Position numbers and translations under genes: made by a program. DNA of 64,000 bases, from the NCBI GenBank assembly GCA_011319805.1, contig SJRY01000266.1:620001-684000 (forward strand), in the 5' to 3' direction. This DNA comes from Macrocybe gigantea. Taxonomy: Eukaryota > Basidiomycota > Agaricomycetes > Agaricales > Callistosporiaceae. Below, piece after piece: positions 52,573-64,000 of the stretch; the stretch's first letter is position 1, and the number at the start of each line of letters is the position of its first letter. Below the pieces are notes generated by a model. That model was not told the origin of the DNA and made no database searches. It saw nothing but the letters and a program-made list of their open reading frames with translations.

Positions 52573-55500
52573 TCAGAGGAATCCGCTCTCCTGCAACAGC
52601 CGAGCCATTTTCTCATCTTCTCGCTCCCTGGGCTCTCTCTCCAAACTGAGGTTCCAAAAGTGCTCGCGAGAAGCCCTGGTATCGTTGAATTGATTCAAAG
52701 ACTCCTCAATATAGCTGAGAATTGCGGGAATCGGCTGGAAGTTGAAGGGCTGGGTTTGCCATCGCTTGATATCGCTGATGACTTCAGATGCCTTTTGTCG
52801 CTTGCGGAAGTTAACAAGGCCGCCAGATAGCTCGTCCGGGTTACCATCCTGGATGAATTGTAGGGTGGATAAGAAGACTCCTGAATTGTCGAGTCAGACG
52901 AGAACATTTGGGCTGGTTCGTATGACCCACCGATGAACGGTACACAGGGCGGCGTAACCGAAGCCATTAACTGTCGATACTTGTTGAAGTTCTTGTTGCT
53001 GTCAATGGTCATTTCGCAGGCTCCGAACTGAGCCATGCTTCTTTGATTGACCAACTCCCATGTCCGTTTGAGACGTCGTATTGGCGGAGTATTGAGTCCC
53101 GACGTGATGGCAATCATGGAAGAGAAATTGTTAAGGGCTCGACAACGCTATGTGCATCAGGTGTCAGATCGGCGGACACGCATCAGCAATATATAAGAAA
53201 CAGCTCACATCCGCAACGCTGATGAGATGTTTCATGGTGTTGGCACGTTTGCGAGAATCCTCCTTGCTGAGGACCAGTTCAGCTACCCAGTCTGCAATCT
53301 GAGGCTGCAAGTAAGCACAATCGCTTCGCCATGAAATTCGTCGTGCCTACTCGGTTGCTCGTTTGAATCACGATAGCGATGTTGTCCATGTTCTCCGTTC
53401 TCTGCTCGCGGGCGCGTTGAAGGCATTCCATCGGCCGGATCTTCTGATAGAGTTGGCTCTCCATGATCGTCAACTGTCTCGCCAATTCCAATGGCTCGAC
53501 ATCAGCGAGCTTGAGCTTCTTGGTCGTCTTTGGCATGATCGGCGCTGGCGGTGGCACTTGGAACGTGTTGATCATGGTCTTCACTGTACCATCAGCACTT
53601 CGTTGCTAGTAGAGCAAAGATCAGGCAACGTCTTTAACATTAAATAGAACGATTATCAACTAACCGCTCTCTCAATCAACGTCAGAAGCTGTTTTGCAGC
53701 CGCAAAGTGGAAAACATCTTCCGACGTCACAAAATCTTTCATTCGGTCCAGAATATGCATGTCTTCTTTCTCGAGGACGTCATCGTCGACTACCATAGAC
53801 TTGAAGGTGTTGAGGACGCTGTTTCCAGATGTCAAGATAAGCTTATCGAAAAGTCGACAACAAAGGAGAATATACCGAATCTGAATGACATGTTGTTTGA
53901 GTTTGGCCCACTCGTCTCGCTCCGCTGGCGTGAGATTGGGCGGGGATTGGATCCTGAATCGGGAGACAAGCAGATCAAAGAGCTCATCTGGTGTCGTGAA
54001 CGACTTGTAGGTCATCAAAAACGCCTTTGAAAACGATGTGTCTGCAGCACAAAGATCGATTCAGACTATTGGCCACGTGCTAAGTTTCCTTCCTACCTGC
54101 TGCGTGTTCATGAGCCGTAAGCCGCTCAACAAGCGCAGATACAGTGCCACCGCGGACAGAATTGTCAGATTCGATGATGATCTCGCTGGCATTGTAATTC
54201 GGACGCAAGTACCAAGGTTGCGAATCAGCCGCGATTTTGTCTGCATATTCATCTCCCAGCAATTGCGTGAGTTTATTGGAACCAGCGGGCCGTGGAGGAG
54301 GTTTAACAATAGCTGTAGGACGTCAGTGAGATATGAATAATCCACAAAGAACACAAACGCACGATCATCGTCAAATAACGGACTTGCGTCGTTGTCGGCC
54401 CTAACGGGAAGATGCGAATCGACATGATCATCGGCAATAAGAGTCTCATCGGCCGTCGCCGCATCAAATTCTCGGGATCCTTGAGAGCCACTAATAGAGT
54501 TCGACTGCGACTCCTTCGTATAATTGCGGCGATGAGTTGGGTTGCCAATATCTCCAGCCCTGCTCGCTCTGACCGTTTTGTTCGGCGATCCAAATGCGAG
54601 CTCCATATCAACAACCTCCGGATTGTCATATGAGGAACGACCGTTGCATTGCTGAATGGGCCGTACACTAATTCGAGACATGCGCCATTCGATTGAACCG
54701 TTGTAGTCACCTTGCGACATTTCGGCTTGGTCGTGGCCGATCGATAGGAGGCTGTCCAACGTTTGAATCATGAATGCAAGATTAGAACTCAAGGATGTGA
54801 TCAATGTATCAAGATGATCATATGCGCCGTCGCGTTCTTGACGATACAGGCCCAGTTCGGAGTCCCGAACTGACTGAACGGTCAGAAGGAAGATGGCGAG
54901 ATCATCGTACAACGACTGGGCCACAGTTTCCAGAGTTCGGACAAGGAGCCGTGCTTTCTCGACGGTGTTGAAATACGGATCGTTGCTGTGAGAAGTTCCT
55001 TCATATCGGATGCCATCTATATCCACGTGCCGGGCAACATGGATGTCGCCAGCAAATGACAAGAACGAGGCGATTTGTGAGACAAGTTCACGCCCATAGA
55101 GACGGACTTGTTCCACTTCGCAGTGTGAGCGTAGTGCAGCGATGGACTACGACAAACATACCTGCTGATGAGCTTTCATCCGAAGCCTGGGAAAGATGAA
55201 CGAGACGGCTGAAATGGCTTTCAAGGTCGCTCAGGTAACCCTTCATCTCGAAGATCAACTCGGGACCAAGCAGCTTGCGAGGTGCCGAGTCCGGATCGTC
55301 CAAAGCAACCAATCCGAAGCCTTTCCAGTTGCCGGCAGCACCAGCGCCGACAAGACCGGGACCAATGTTGTTTGTAGAGAAAACACCACGGAGCCGTTTA
55401 GGTGGCTTGCTCTCGGTATGGTGAGACCTTTGTACCTCCAATACAAACGAAAGAACGGCCCGTTCCAGCTCTTGTGCATCGACCTCAATCCGATTGAGAG

Positions 55501-57046
55501 TGTCTGACATGGGAGAACCGGAATCATATTGCATCGCCCGTGCTGATAGGACTAATCTGGACAGAGTTGCCGTGACCTTCCTCTGAACAGATTTTAATGG
55601 GGATTGGGATTGTTGTACAGGGGTATCGCGGACTTCACGGGGAAGTACGTTTGCTGGTATCTGGCTTATAGGTATGGCGGATACGTATAGAAGATTGCGA
55701 ACGGCTAGAACCGCTCCATGAATGAGCTCGTCCATCTTTTGGTCGTCTTCTACCCTGCGTGCAAGACCATTCAATTGGATGTTGTTGATAACGGCCTGGA
55801 TAGCGTCCTTCGTAACGGCCGACAGCTCGGTGACGAGTTGAGGAGGCGATGGAGTAAGAGCGCTCTGCAGGGTGCTGGCTATTCGCTCAGCAGACGTTGT
55901 CTCGACGAGGGTGTTGTCAGCAGGAGAGGGTGGGCGGTGTTGTTGCTGTCGACCGTTCAACGTTTTTTGACGCGACGAGGGCATATAATCCAAAACATCT
56001 GAATCGTCAGAATAAACGCTTACGCGGGCTAGATCGCGGGTCGGTTGTGATGATGAGGGGGCGCCAAGCTGGTTGCCCGTCGGCCGCGTTTCCGGTCTGG
56101 CCCATTGTATCGAGCCGTCATTCTTGTTGTAGTAATAGTACGACATGCCATCGTCTGCCAAGCGCTTGATCCAAGGCTCGGGTGTACCTGTCCTGCGGGG
56201 AAGACCAAACCCGACAGCATCCTGGTCACGGACAACCGACGACTCGACCGGATCTGGAACGCCAAAGGCCAATCCGGCACTAGTACCCGAACGGGAACTA
56301 GACTGCGAAGTCAAGCCAACGAGGTCGCTATCGGATACGTCATCATCCGCTTCCTGTGGTAAATCCCGGGAACGCTGGCCAGTCTGTGTATTCAGATAGT
56401 ATATCTGAATACAATTCAACATATCTTTAGTATGGAATCTTGCAGTACATGTTTTTGCACAATGCTCACCTGTCCGTCTGCCGTCACTTGGGGCATCCAA
56501 AAGTCACTGGAGGTCTCCGGATGGACGACGGCTGCGGGACGTGCGATGCGTCCCCGAGGGCCGAGTCGTTGCGCAGCCAGTCCTCGTTCTCAGCCTGACT
56601 GGACGCCCTCAGCATGGCATGTGACATGTCGACGACGCCGCCATCGGGCGGGAGGTCCGTCATCGTTCCATCTGAGGCCGCCAGCTCGGACCCAGCAAAT
56701 GCCGACTCCGCTTCCTCGTCCGAAATGATTGTCACATAATTAGACGGAAACCACCCCCGCTCTTCTCCAAGGAGCCATCCCACCATCCGGATGGCTGCTG
56801 CGTGAGGACCTCAATTATGTCATTCCGTCGGAAGGAGAGTGCGGACGCATCCTGAGCCTGGTAGTCGTACAGCGCGCGGCAGAAAAGCGTGGTAAAGCCT
56901 TCTTCAGCAAGGTTTGTCTCCTGCTGTGGCTGTTGGTGGGAGACGGGTTGTGCCTGGGAGACAGACGTGGAAGTAACAGTTCTGTTAGATTGCGGCAAAT
57001 AAGTGCTGTGATGAGATGAGTATGCAGAAGCGGCCAACGTGGCCAT
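52573..57046 (-). CDS. CDC25: Ras guanine-nucleotide exchange factor Cdc25 with SH3 and WW-like domains
   Basis: The exchange factor that activates Ras and so adenylate cyclase/PKA. N-terminal SH3 (LFCRALYDYQAQDASALSFR, IIEVLTQQPSGWWDGLLGEE, RGWFPSNYVTII); then two WW-like segments, PQVTADGQIYYLNTQTGQ and PWIKRLADDGMSYYYYNKND with QWARPE; a long helical middle (NNIQLNGLARRVEDDQKMDE; VRLYGRELVSQIASFLSFAG); RasGEF-N (SFTTPDELFDLLVSRF); and the catalytic RasGEF (DVEPLELARQLTIMESQLY, AIVIQTSNRIADWV, MIAITSGLNTPPIRRLKRTW, VPFIGVFLSTLQFIQDGNPD). The C-terminus is REDEKMARLLQESGFL. The frame is one base short near 56507-56512, before DFWMPQVTADGQ. About 1,300 residues. Confidence 0.93.
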
Positions 57047-57215
57047 GATATCAGGGGAAAACGCAATGAGAAGACAGCGAGAAGAGCAAGAAAAGCAGAA
57101 TGCAGAGCAGTCGTCCCCTTAGGAATCGTATCAGGCGTCAACACAACTTTCTGATTGGATTACTAAGCCATGTCTACCATCCTTCCGCTTCCGGTAACTC
57201 CTCCTGCATGACCTT

Positions 57216-60200
57216 TTACCGTTTCAAAGTCCGTTGCTTCTCGGCGAACTCGACGATCTTCCGGTCCACGAACAAACCTTTTCGCTCTCGCACAGCGTCC
57301 ATGTATCCTTTGGCGATGTTAGACCTGTCCGCTTTTTCGCCCAGGTCTTCCAGCTCCTCTTCGGTCGTAGGCACCCAAAACGGGTCCTGATCCAGTAGGT
57401 CATAACTACCACCGCCAGTGTTAGTGCTAGAATACTCCTCGCCTTTAAGCACTTACCCGCTGAAAATAAGCTGCGGGCTGGCCGCCCCCGAAGTCCGTTT
57501 TCGAATATCTGATTGCGACACCCGATCAGAAAGTCGAACAAGCAGGGTGGAGGGAAAAATTGGAACTACCATCAGCAAAACCGAAACTCTCTACAACAGG
57601 CAACAGGGCCGTGACATTGAAGAAAGTCGTTCCTTCCTTCATTTCCTCAGCCACGATACGGCCTCTCCGTTTAGCCACCACAGCGTAGACTTTGCCCAAG
57701 ACATCCGCTAAGAGCACACGGATTAATCAAGAACTGCATGACAAAGACAAAGACATGAGACGCACTGGAAGCTTGGATGTCGCATGTGTACATGGCAAGC
57801 ATCAGTCTCGGAGACCAGTCCAAGAGGCCGTTACGACAGGCATCCTTAACAGCAGAGATCAGCGACCCTGCCACTTGCGCCATTCGATTTTGCTCTTATG
57901 GGGATGTTAGATGGGTCCATTAGATATCACAGTCAGCATCAGCCTTACCAATCTCCCTGACAAGGTTCTCGCTGTCGATGTCAAGGCTTTCCACGAGAAA
58001 CGCCATGCCCTCCATAGGTTCGGCACAAAGTGGTCCTTGAAAGGTTGCCAGCTGGAACCCGGTCTCGATATGATTGCTGAATTCACGCATCATCTTTTCA
58101 TCCTCGTCCTCTGGCTCATCAGATTTCACCTTCTCAAGCCGGCGTTTCAACCTGCCATAGGTGTTTAATTATGATGATGATGGCGGCACCGCGACTTACG
58201 AAATTATCCCCGCTTTCCGCGAATCAATTAACAAACATCCACCCGCCTTCTGCGGTCCAAACGCCCATAGTCTGTCCACGACATTGACCCACTCGCCACC
58301 CACTTCATCACAGATCTTTTGCAAGGCAGGCCAAAACTGATCCACGGTGACAGTGGGTTTTCGAACAATATCCCCGGTGATGTCAGCCTCCGCCTGATCT
58401 TCTGCATCACCGATTCCATGATCACCAATTTCGGTTACCTGCGAATCCTTGGCCTTTCGCTCTAGCTGCAATCCTTTTTGAACGGAGACATTTTCCAGGA
58501 TGAAGGTGAGGATAGGAGAGGGTAGAGGTGTTGCACGGATCGTGAAACGTACGACGTTGTTTGAACTGGTGCCATGAATCGTGCCGCGCGGAGCACCCGG
58601 CGTCTTGGTTGGCGCCATTTCTGGGTCCGTTAGTCAGCGCAATAGTAAAGAAAGGCAGGACGATGGTATTTACGAGGCGCCTTGACCGCAGTTTCGCGAA
58701 ACGGCACAATGGGCTTTGACGGGTGAATTTCTACCCGCGCAAATCGTTCCGTAAGTCTTTCAAGCATCTCTAATGCAAATGGTCTGGTTCAACGAATCTC
58801 CCGCGCCCTCCAGGGAAGGATCACGCACCTCCAGATGCAATTCTCCTGCTGTGAGGATGACATGTTCGCCCGTCTCTTGTTGAAACGTTTCAACGCAAGG
58901 ATCCGATTGGCTTAGAAGCTTCAAGCCGCTGACGAGTCTCTGCATGTCAGCAGGATAGGCAGGTTCCAGGGCGACGCGAACAATGGGTGGAGCCTATCAA
59001 AGAATGAGATTATGCGAAAGGCGTGTAGGCAAAGAACGCCTTACAATGCGGTTAACACTTCCTAAGTTGATTAAACATGACTTATCGATGGCAGCATCCT
59101 TATCGGTGCTTCGTTCGCCAGGTGAACAGAGAGTCGCACTTCTCCAACTTTACCTTCTAGACCCCTGATGGCAAATATGTTGCCAGCCATAACCGAATCA
59201 ACCGTCACCAGCTCTCGACCCATCATGACATATAGTCCATCAATGCGTGCGGTGACGATGAACTTTGAGTTGTGGGGATGCGAAGGTTCCAAATCTGTCT
59301 TGTATTTGGGGAGAACGCAATATATAGAGGTCCCTTTACGTATCGTTCCAGAGTAAATGCGGGCGAAACCAAGAATTACTTCACTGTCTTCTTTGGGTTC
59401 TCCGGTCGTATTCGCCGAGTCGCAGGCTCTGGTGGTCGTCGCGTCAAGAGAAACGGCTTCTTGAGCACCGTCCACCTGCTGTGCTGCCTTGGTTTCGCGA
59501 GCCTTCGCCCTCATTTCTCCGCTGTCAGAGGCCTTTTCTTGTTCTCCGGAGTTCCTTTGAGAAACAGCGAACATCTTGCTCACGTATGCCGTAACATAAG
59601 CGTCCGGGTTGGAATTAGATGAATATAAGTCACTTTCGAGTTCATTTTTCGGCGGCAGCGTTGCTTCATGGGTGTCAGGGTAGATCATCTTCGGGATTCT
59701 CGTGGCTTGAGCTATAGGAGGGGCAGGCACAATGTCTATCACGGCTTGTGTTATGCATGTCGATAATGATAACCACTGGGAGAAAATCAGGGAAAGAAGA
59801 TGACGAGTATCTTTCGATTTGAGATCTCGTGGCGGGATTTTCACATTAAGTGTCGAAATTATCCTGCCAACCTTCTCCGTATTCCTAATCGGATCACAGA
59901 ATGTTAGCAACTCGGCAGCGGTTTGAGTGAAAGATACAGACGGATTGATAACCACGGCGTCATAGACCGCCCACAGATTTTCCAACACGAATTGGGCGAA
60001 TAGCGATTTAAGTGGTCTTCCCCGGAGGTGCTTGTAGCTTATCACTTTCTTGGTCTTGGGATCAAGGTAGAAATCGCCCCAAAGAACTCGCCGAAGATTT
60101 GCTTCCTTGATTCCTAGTTTCGCTGCGTAAATCTGTGCGAACTTGCCTATTCTGAAGCCCCAGCCATCAATGGCGGATGCGAAGATGACATTTCCGCGTT

Positions 60201-61002
60201 CAGGTGCAAAGTAGATATCTTCATCATCCTTCTCCTGAAATTCTTGATCTGTGTCGTTGACAGAGGCCTCGGTTTCATCTGCAAGGTGATCCTTTTCTCC
60301 GCAAGACGACGCTCTCGCCCCTCTCTCCATCGCAAGTCGTCTTCCATCCTCTCGCTCGCAAAGAATCCTCCCATTACCGCGTTAACTTGTTCGATCAGAC
60401 GAGTAAGGTGATGCTGGGCCTCCGTCGGCGCCAATTTTAGTTCGGTGATTAAGCGATCGAACTTGTTAATCACAAGTATTGGCTTTAACCGGTCTTGCCA
60501 AGCTTGGCGAAGGACAGCAATTGTCTGATACTTGCTATATCAGTGCGCCCGCGCGTTCAGTATGACAGCTTACCTGTGTGCAGACTCCTTCCACAACGTC
60601 TACCAGGACCAAGGCACCATCGCAAAGGCGTGCAGCAGTAGACACTTCGCTGGAGAAATCGACATGTCCAGGAGTGTCGACAATGTTAATAATGTACGTT
60701 CTTGGTGTTCTCTCTAATCTGGTTCTGTCATCGTACCTGAAAGGCAGAATATCCGAGACGACTTACCTCCCTCAGCGTTGCGTTCTATCACCTGGAATTT
60801 GAGCGAAACAGCACTGCTTTCCATTGTGATTCCACGTTCCTGCTCATCCTCTCTGCTGTCAAGATATCTCATCTTTCCCGCCATCCTTGGAGAAATAATG
60901 TTGTTTGCTGCCAGCAGTGTGTCCATCAGAGTTGTTTTTCCATGATCTACGTGTCCAAGCGTCGTAATTATCCGAACGTTAGCAGGATCTGGAGCTTCCA
61001 TT
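57216..61002 (-). CDS. RIA1: Ribosome-assembly GTPase Efl1/Ria1 (EF-2-like)
   Basis: A cytoplasmic EF-2-like GTPase that, with Sdo1, releases Tif6 from pre-60S subunits. N-terminal G domain: [19 protein letters not shown] (G1), [14 protein letters not shown] (G2), [20 protein letters not shown] (G3, across an intron) and VINKFDRL (G4). Then the Efl1 insertion (acidic, [20 protein letters not shown]), [40 protein letters not shown], and EF-2 domains II-V down to [36 protein letters not shown] and the C-terminal [18 protein letters not shown]. The frame is one base short near 60297-60304, at the start of the acidic insert. The start [10 protein letters not shown] (61002) is 144 bp from the divergent CWF19 gene. 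Confidence 0.94.
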
Positions 61003-61084
61003 GGTATTAGTGACGAGTTGAACTTGAACAGATCTGGAGGCAGCGTGGTAAGGAAAAAAGGGATTGATAAGGCTAATTCTAGGT

Positions 61085-61090
61085 CACGTG
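61085..61090. promoter_or_regulatory. E-box GTCACGTG in the RIA1/CWF19 divergent promoter
   Basis: GGTCACGTGC lies 83 bp from the RIA1 ATG and 57 bp from the CWF19 ATG in the 144-bp shared promoter. Same 8-mer as in three other promoters of this window. Binding is inferred. Confidence 0.45.
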
Positions 61091-61146
61091 CTATGACGAT
61101 CTCCAAACGTTTGAGCCAACTTCCACACTGACCAGGCATTCTCGAC

Positions 61147-63931
61147 ATGGCAGACGCAGTTGACGCGTACTCAAAATATGACAGGCACTCGAGCAAGAAG
61201 AGCAAAAAGCGAAGAAAAGAATACGATGGAACCAAAGAACGCAAACACAGGAGAAAGGAGAAAGGCGAGGATTCCAAGTTACAGATTGTGGACGACGACC
61301 CCAACGACGACGACATGTGGGTCGAGAAGAACATAGATATGGATGGTGAAAAAGTGAGTGCTGGTTTTTTCTCCGACTTGATCTGTTAACACCTGAACAG
61401 GTGCTTGCTGCGGATATTCCGACAGCTGAAAGCCTGAAGCTCACGTCTAAAGCTGTTCCCGACCCTTCCGACCCACCCTTGCCTCCGTCTCTTACCGCAG
61501 AGACCCCCTTACAGCGCGATGAATGGATGCTGCTTCCGAGAGTCCTCCCTGCTCTCGATACTCCTCGGCCTGTCGAAGTTGGCAATGAGCCCTTGACTGA
61601 TGACTATGGCGAGCCTTCCGAAGGCCGGCGTACACTTGGTGGCGGAGTCGACTTCTTCTCAAGCCTGGGAACCGAAACGAAAAGGCGGAAACCTCAACAT
61701 GAACGGCCTGATCCGGACAAGGTTGATTTCTCACCTCACCGCATCGTTGCTATTCACCTAATTCCTACAGCCTGTGGTCAGCGCCAAAGAGATCAATGTT
61801 GGCAATGTGAATTGGGACGAGCCTCCGGCGCCCCCCAAACCCATCGCTCCTGGCGGACCTGGCTCGCAATGGCGAATGATGCGTTTGCGACGAGTATATG
61901 AAACTGCTGAAGAAGAGGGTATCGAAATCGAGAAAGTTGCCATTGAGCGGTTTGGATCTCTCGAAGCATTTGAGGAAGCCAAAGAGGAACGACGCATATT
62001 GGATCAGCGCGAAGGCAAGAAGGCTGAGCGCGGCCGTAGTCCAGGACGCACTACTGCAAGCAAAGGGAAGGATTCAACGGGTGAGAAGCGATTTATGTTT
62101 TCGGAAATTGGAGGGAGCGGAACATCGAGTCGAAGTTCATCGTTCCGCCGGCCTGGTGGTGTGGCGGCAAGCACACCGTCCACGCCATCGCCAGCGTCGG
62201 ATGCATGGCCTCTTCCAAACAAACGCATCGAATCTCTCAAAGTGCCATCCGGTGCTCGATCGCCCCTAGCTCAGTCACACACACCTATTCCTTCCGTCAT
62301 GACCCCACCATTACCGTCTCGTTCCGGTTCTAGAGCCCTCTCCCCTTCATCACTCAATCGGTTGCAAGCCAAAGTCTTGCGCGCCAAGTTGACAGGTGAT
62401 CCTGATGCCGAAAGACTTGAGCGGGAGTACGAACAAGAGGCTAAGAAAGCCAATGGTGGAGAGGATCCAAGCTCTGGCGTTCGCAAGAAGACAGAAGTCT
62501 TGCCAACACTAGACGTTCATGGCCACCTATACGACGTTGGTCACGGTGCCCCCGACGAGAAGTTGCCACCGGGAAACCGGAAGAAGAAGGAAAAGGTTGT
62601 GCCTTCAACTGCCAACGTGATGCTATATTGATCGCCTTTTCAGTTCGAAACTCACGATCGCCAAACCGGTGAAATTATCCGCTACAATCCAGACGATGAC
62701 ACAACGACACTGGGAGAACTCCTGCGGCAAGAGAAATTCAGTGCTGGGCTTGCTGATCAAAAGAATCTTGACGCTCAATTTGCGAAAGCAATAATGGGAG
62801 ACGGAAAATTTGAAGTATGTGGCGGATGGCACTTTCCTGCTTGCCTGACCTAACGTCTTTGCCTAGAATGACCTCGAATACATGGATGATAATGCTGAAC
62901 GACTTGGACGGCAGAAAATGCGTTCCGATGCCATGAAACGACAGTTCGCCATACATGGTGGGTGCATCGTACCATGACATCTACAGTTATCTGAGTATTA
63001 AAACATACAGATTACAAACGGACACAGAAGGTCCTGGCAACGTGTCGTTTCTGTTTCGGGGAAGACGATTCACCACCGAAAGCGCCCATGGTAGCGATGG
63101 GAACTCGGACGTACCTCTCCTGTACTACCAATGAAGAACTGGTCAAAGGCCACTGCCTTATAGTACCAATTCAGCATCATCTTACCATGCTTGAGGGCGA
63201 TGATGATGTATGGGATGAAGTGAGGGTAAGCAAACAATAGCTCATTTGTTTCGGTTGTTCACTGGGTAGCAGAATTTTATGAAGTGCCTCATGCGAATGT
63301 TCGCCGAAGAAGATAAAGGTGTTATCTTCTACGAGACCGTCGTGAGTATGAAGGCGCAAAGGCATACTTTCATAGAGTGTGTGCCATTACCCTGGGACCA
63401 GTTCGAGATCGTCCCCGGCTATTTCAAGGTGACCTTTCCAGCCTTTCAAATCCTGTTCTTATTGTTAATATCTGCCTGCAGGAATCAATCTTGATGTCCG
63501 AAGCTGAATGGTCACAGCACAAGAAATTGATTGACTTCTCCAAACGGCCTGGAGGCTTCCGGCGAGCTATGGTCCCAAATCTGCCCTATTTCATGGTGCA
63601 GTTCGACTACAAAGGTGAACAAGGCTACGGCCATGTCATTGAAGGTGTGGATAAAGACGACGAGGACGAAGCCGCGGATGAAGGTGAAAAGGGTGGAGGT
63701 GATTTTCCATGGTATGTCTCAGGCTGAATGAAGTCGCTACGCTAGTTCATTTCCTTCATATCCTCTTCTAGGTATTTTGCAGGGGAAATTATTGGTAACC
63801 TCCTTGAGCTGGAACCCCGACGATGGAGAAGACCAAGGCGAATGGACTTCAGGAGCAATAAGGAGAGGGTATCTGAGTTTAAGAAGAAATACGACAAGTT
63901 TGATTGGACGCCCTTGCTTGGGAAACAATGA
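61147..63931 (+). CDS. CWF19: Splicing factor Cwf19 (CwfJ family, lariat debranching cofactor)
   Basis: A spliceosome-associated protein of the CwfJ/CWF19L2 family, which works with the debranching enzyme and intron-lariat complex. The N-terminus is Lys/Arg-rich ([20 protein letters not shown]). A disordered Ser/Pro middle follows after [20 protein letters not shown] and [15 protein letters not shown]. The C-terminal CwfJ domains are clear: [80 protein letters not shown] then VPLPWD, and [20 protein letters not shown]. Ends [11 protein letters not shown] at TGA 63929-63931. Short GT-AG introns throughout, and the frame appears intact. Confidence 0.94.
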
Positions 63932-64000
63932 TCCACGAGGCATTTATCATCGCATGCATCTCATTTTACACCTCACTGTAGTTGTGAACGCCGTCATAAT

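Overview
This window is nuclear DNA from a basidiomycete fungus, most likely an agaricomycete. Genes are dense, lie on both strands and are cut by many short introns, mostly about 50-65 nt, with GT-AG ends and a few GC-AG ends. The gene set is fungal: a DASH kinetochore subunit, Scm3, Pkc1, Cdc25, Arc1, Sen1, a Zn2Cys6 factor and class 3 lipase. There is no bacterial, plasmid, viral or CRISPR signal. I resolved 26 protein-coding genes by joining exons by hand, using splice sites and family motifs. One of them (45456-47730) is only partly resolved.

Layout. 1-2537 is gene-poor. 2538-11926 is a run of minus-strand genes: mitochondrial uL6, Arc1-type tRNA cofactor, a 2-oxoglutarate/Fe(II) oxygenase, a Dpb3-like histone-fold protein, Hsp20, SGF29 and translin. 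12136-18424 (+) is the Sen1 helicase. 18540-26142 (-) holds the DEAH helicase Dhr1/DHX37 and the centromere chaperone Scm3. 26264-28357 (+) holds a small predicted mitochondrial membrane protein and a class I aldolase. 28596-33245 has PNP oxidase (-) and an Mds3/Pmd1-type kelch protein (+). 33612-39129 (-) has a CHFR-like RING/PBZ ligase and a Zn2Cys6 factor. 39853-41247 (+) is a secreted lipase. 41870-47730 (-) has DNA polymerase alpha B subunit, endosulfine and an unrecognised gene. 47973-51915 (+) is Pkc1. 52035-61002 (-) has Dad1, the Ras exchange factor Cdc25 and the ribosome-assembly GTPase Efl1. 61147-63931 (+) is the splicing factor Cwf19.

The genes are mostly conserved housekeeping genes: ribosome assembly (Dhr1, Efl1), translation (uL6m, Arc1), chromatin and replication (SGF29, Dpb3, Pol12), chromosome segregation (Scm3, Dad1), RNA processing (Sen1, Cwf19) and nutrient/stress signalling (Cdc25, Mds3, Igo1, Pkc1). 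They are not one pathway or an operon-like system. Several divergent pairs share promoters of 120-340 bp, and a GTCACGTG E-box sits 57-83 bp from the start codon in four of the short promoters.

Most notable: a 6-nt microexon that completes the 2OG-binding RxS motif of the oxygenase; a Pkc1 first coding exon that is only ATG; three GC-AG introns; a 20-bp perfect palindrome in the translin/Sen1 promoter; a class I aldolase with a changed active-site lysine and no C-terminal tail; and a recurrent pattern in which conserved reading frames are one base short, in at least seven genes and always in the same direction. That last pattern looks more like base undercalling in the assembly than gene decay. 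I did not find a convincing new multi-gene system.
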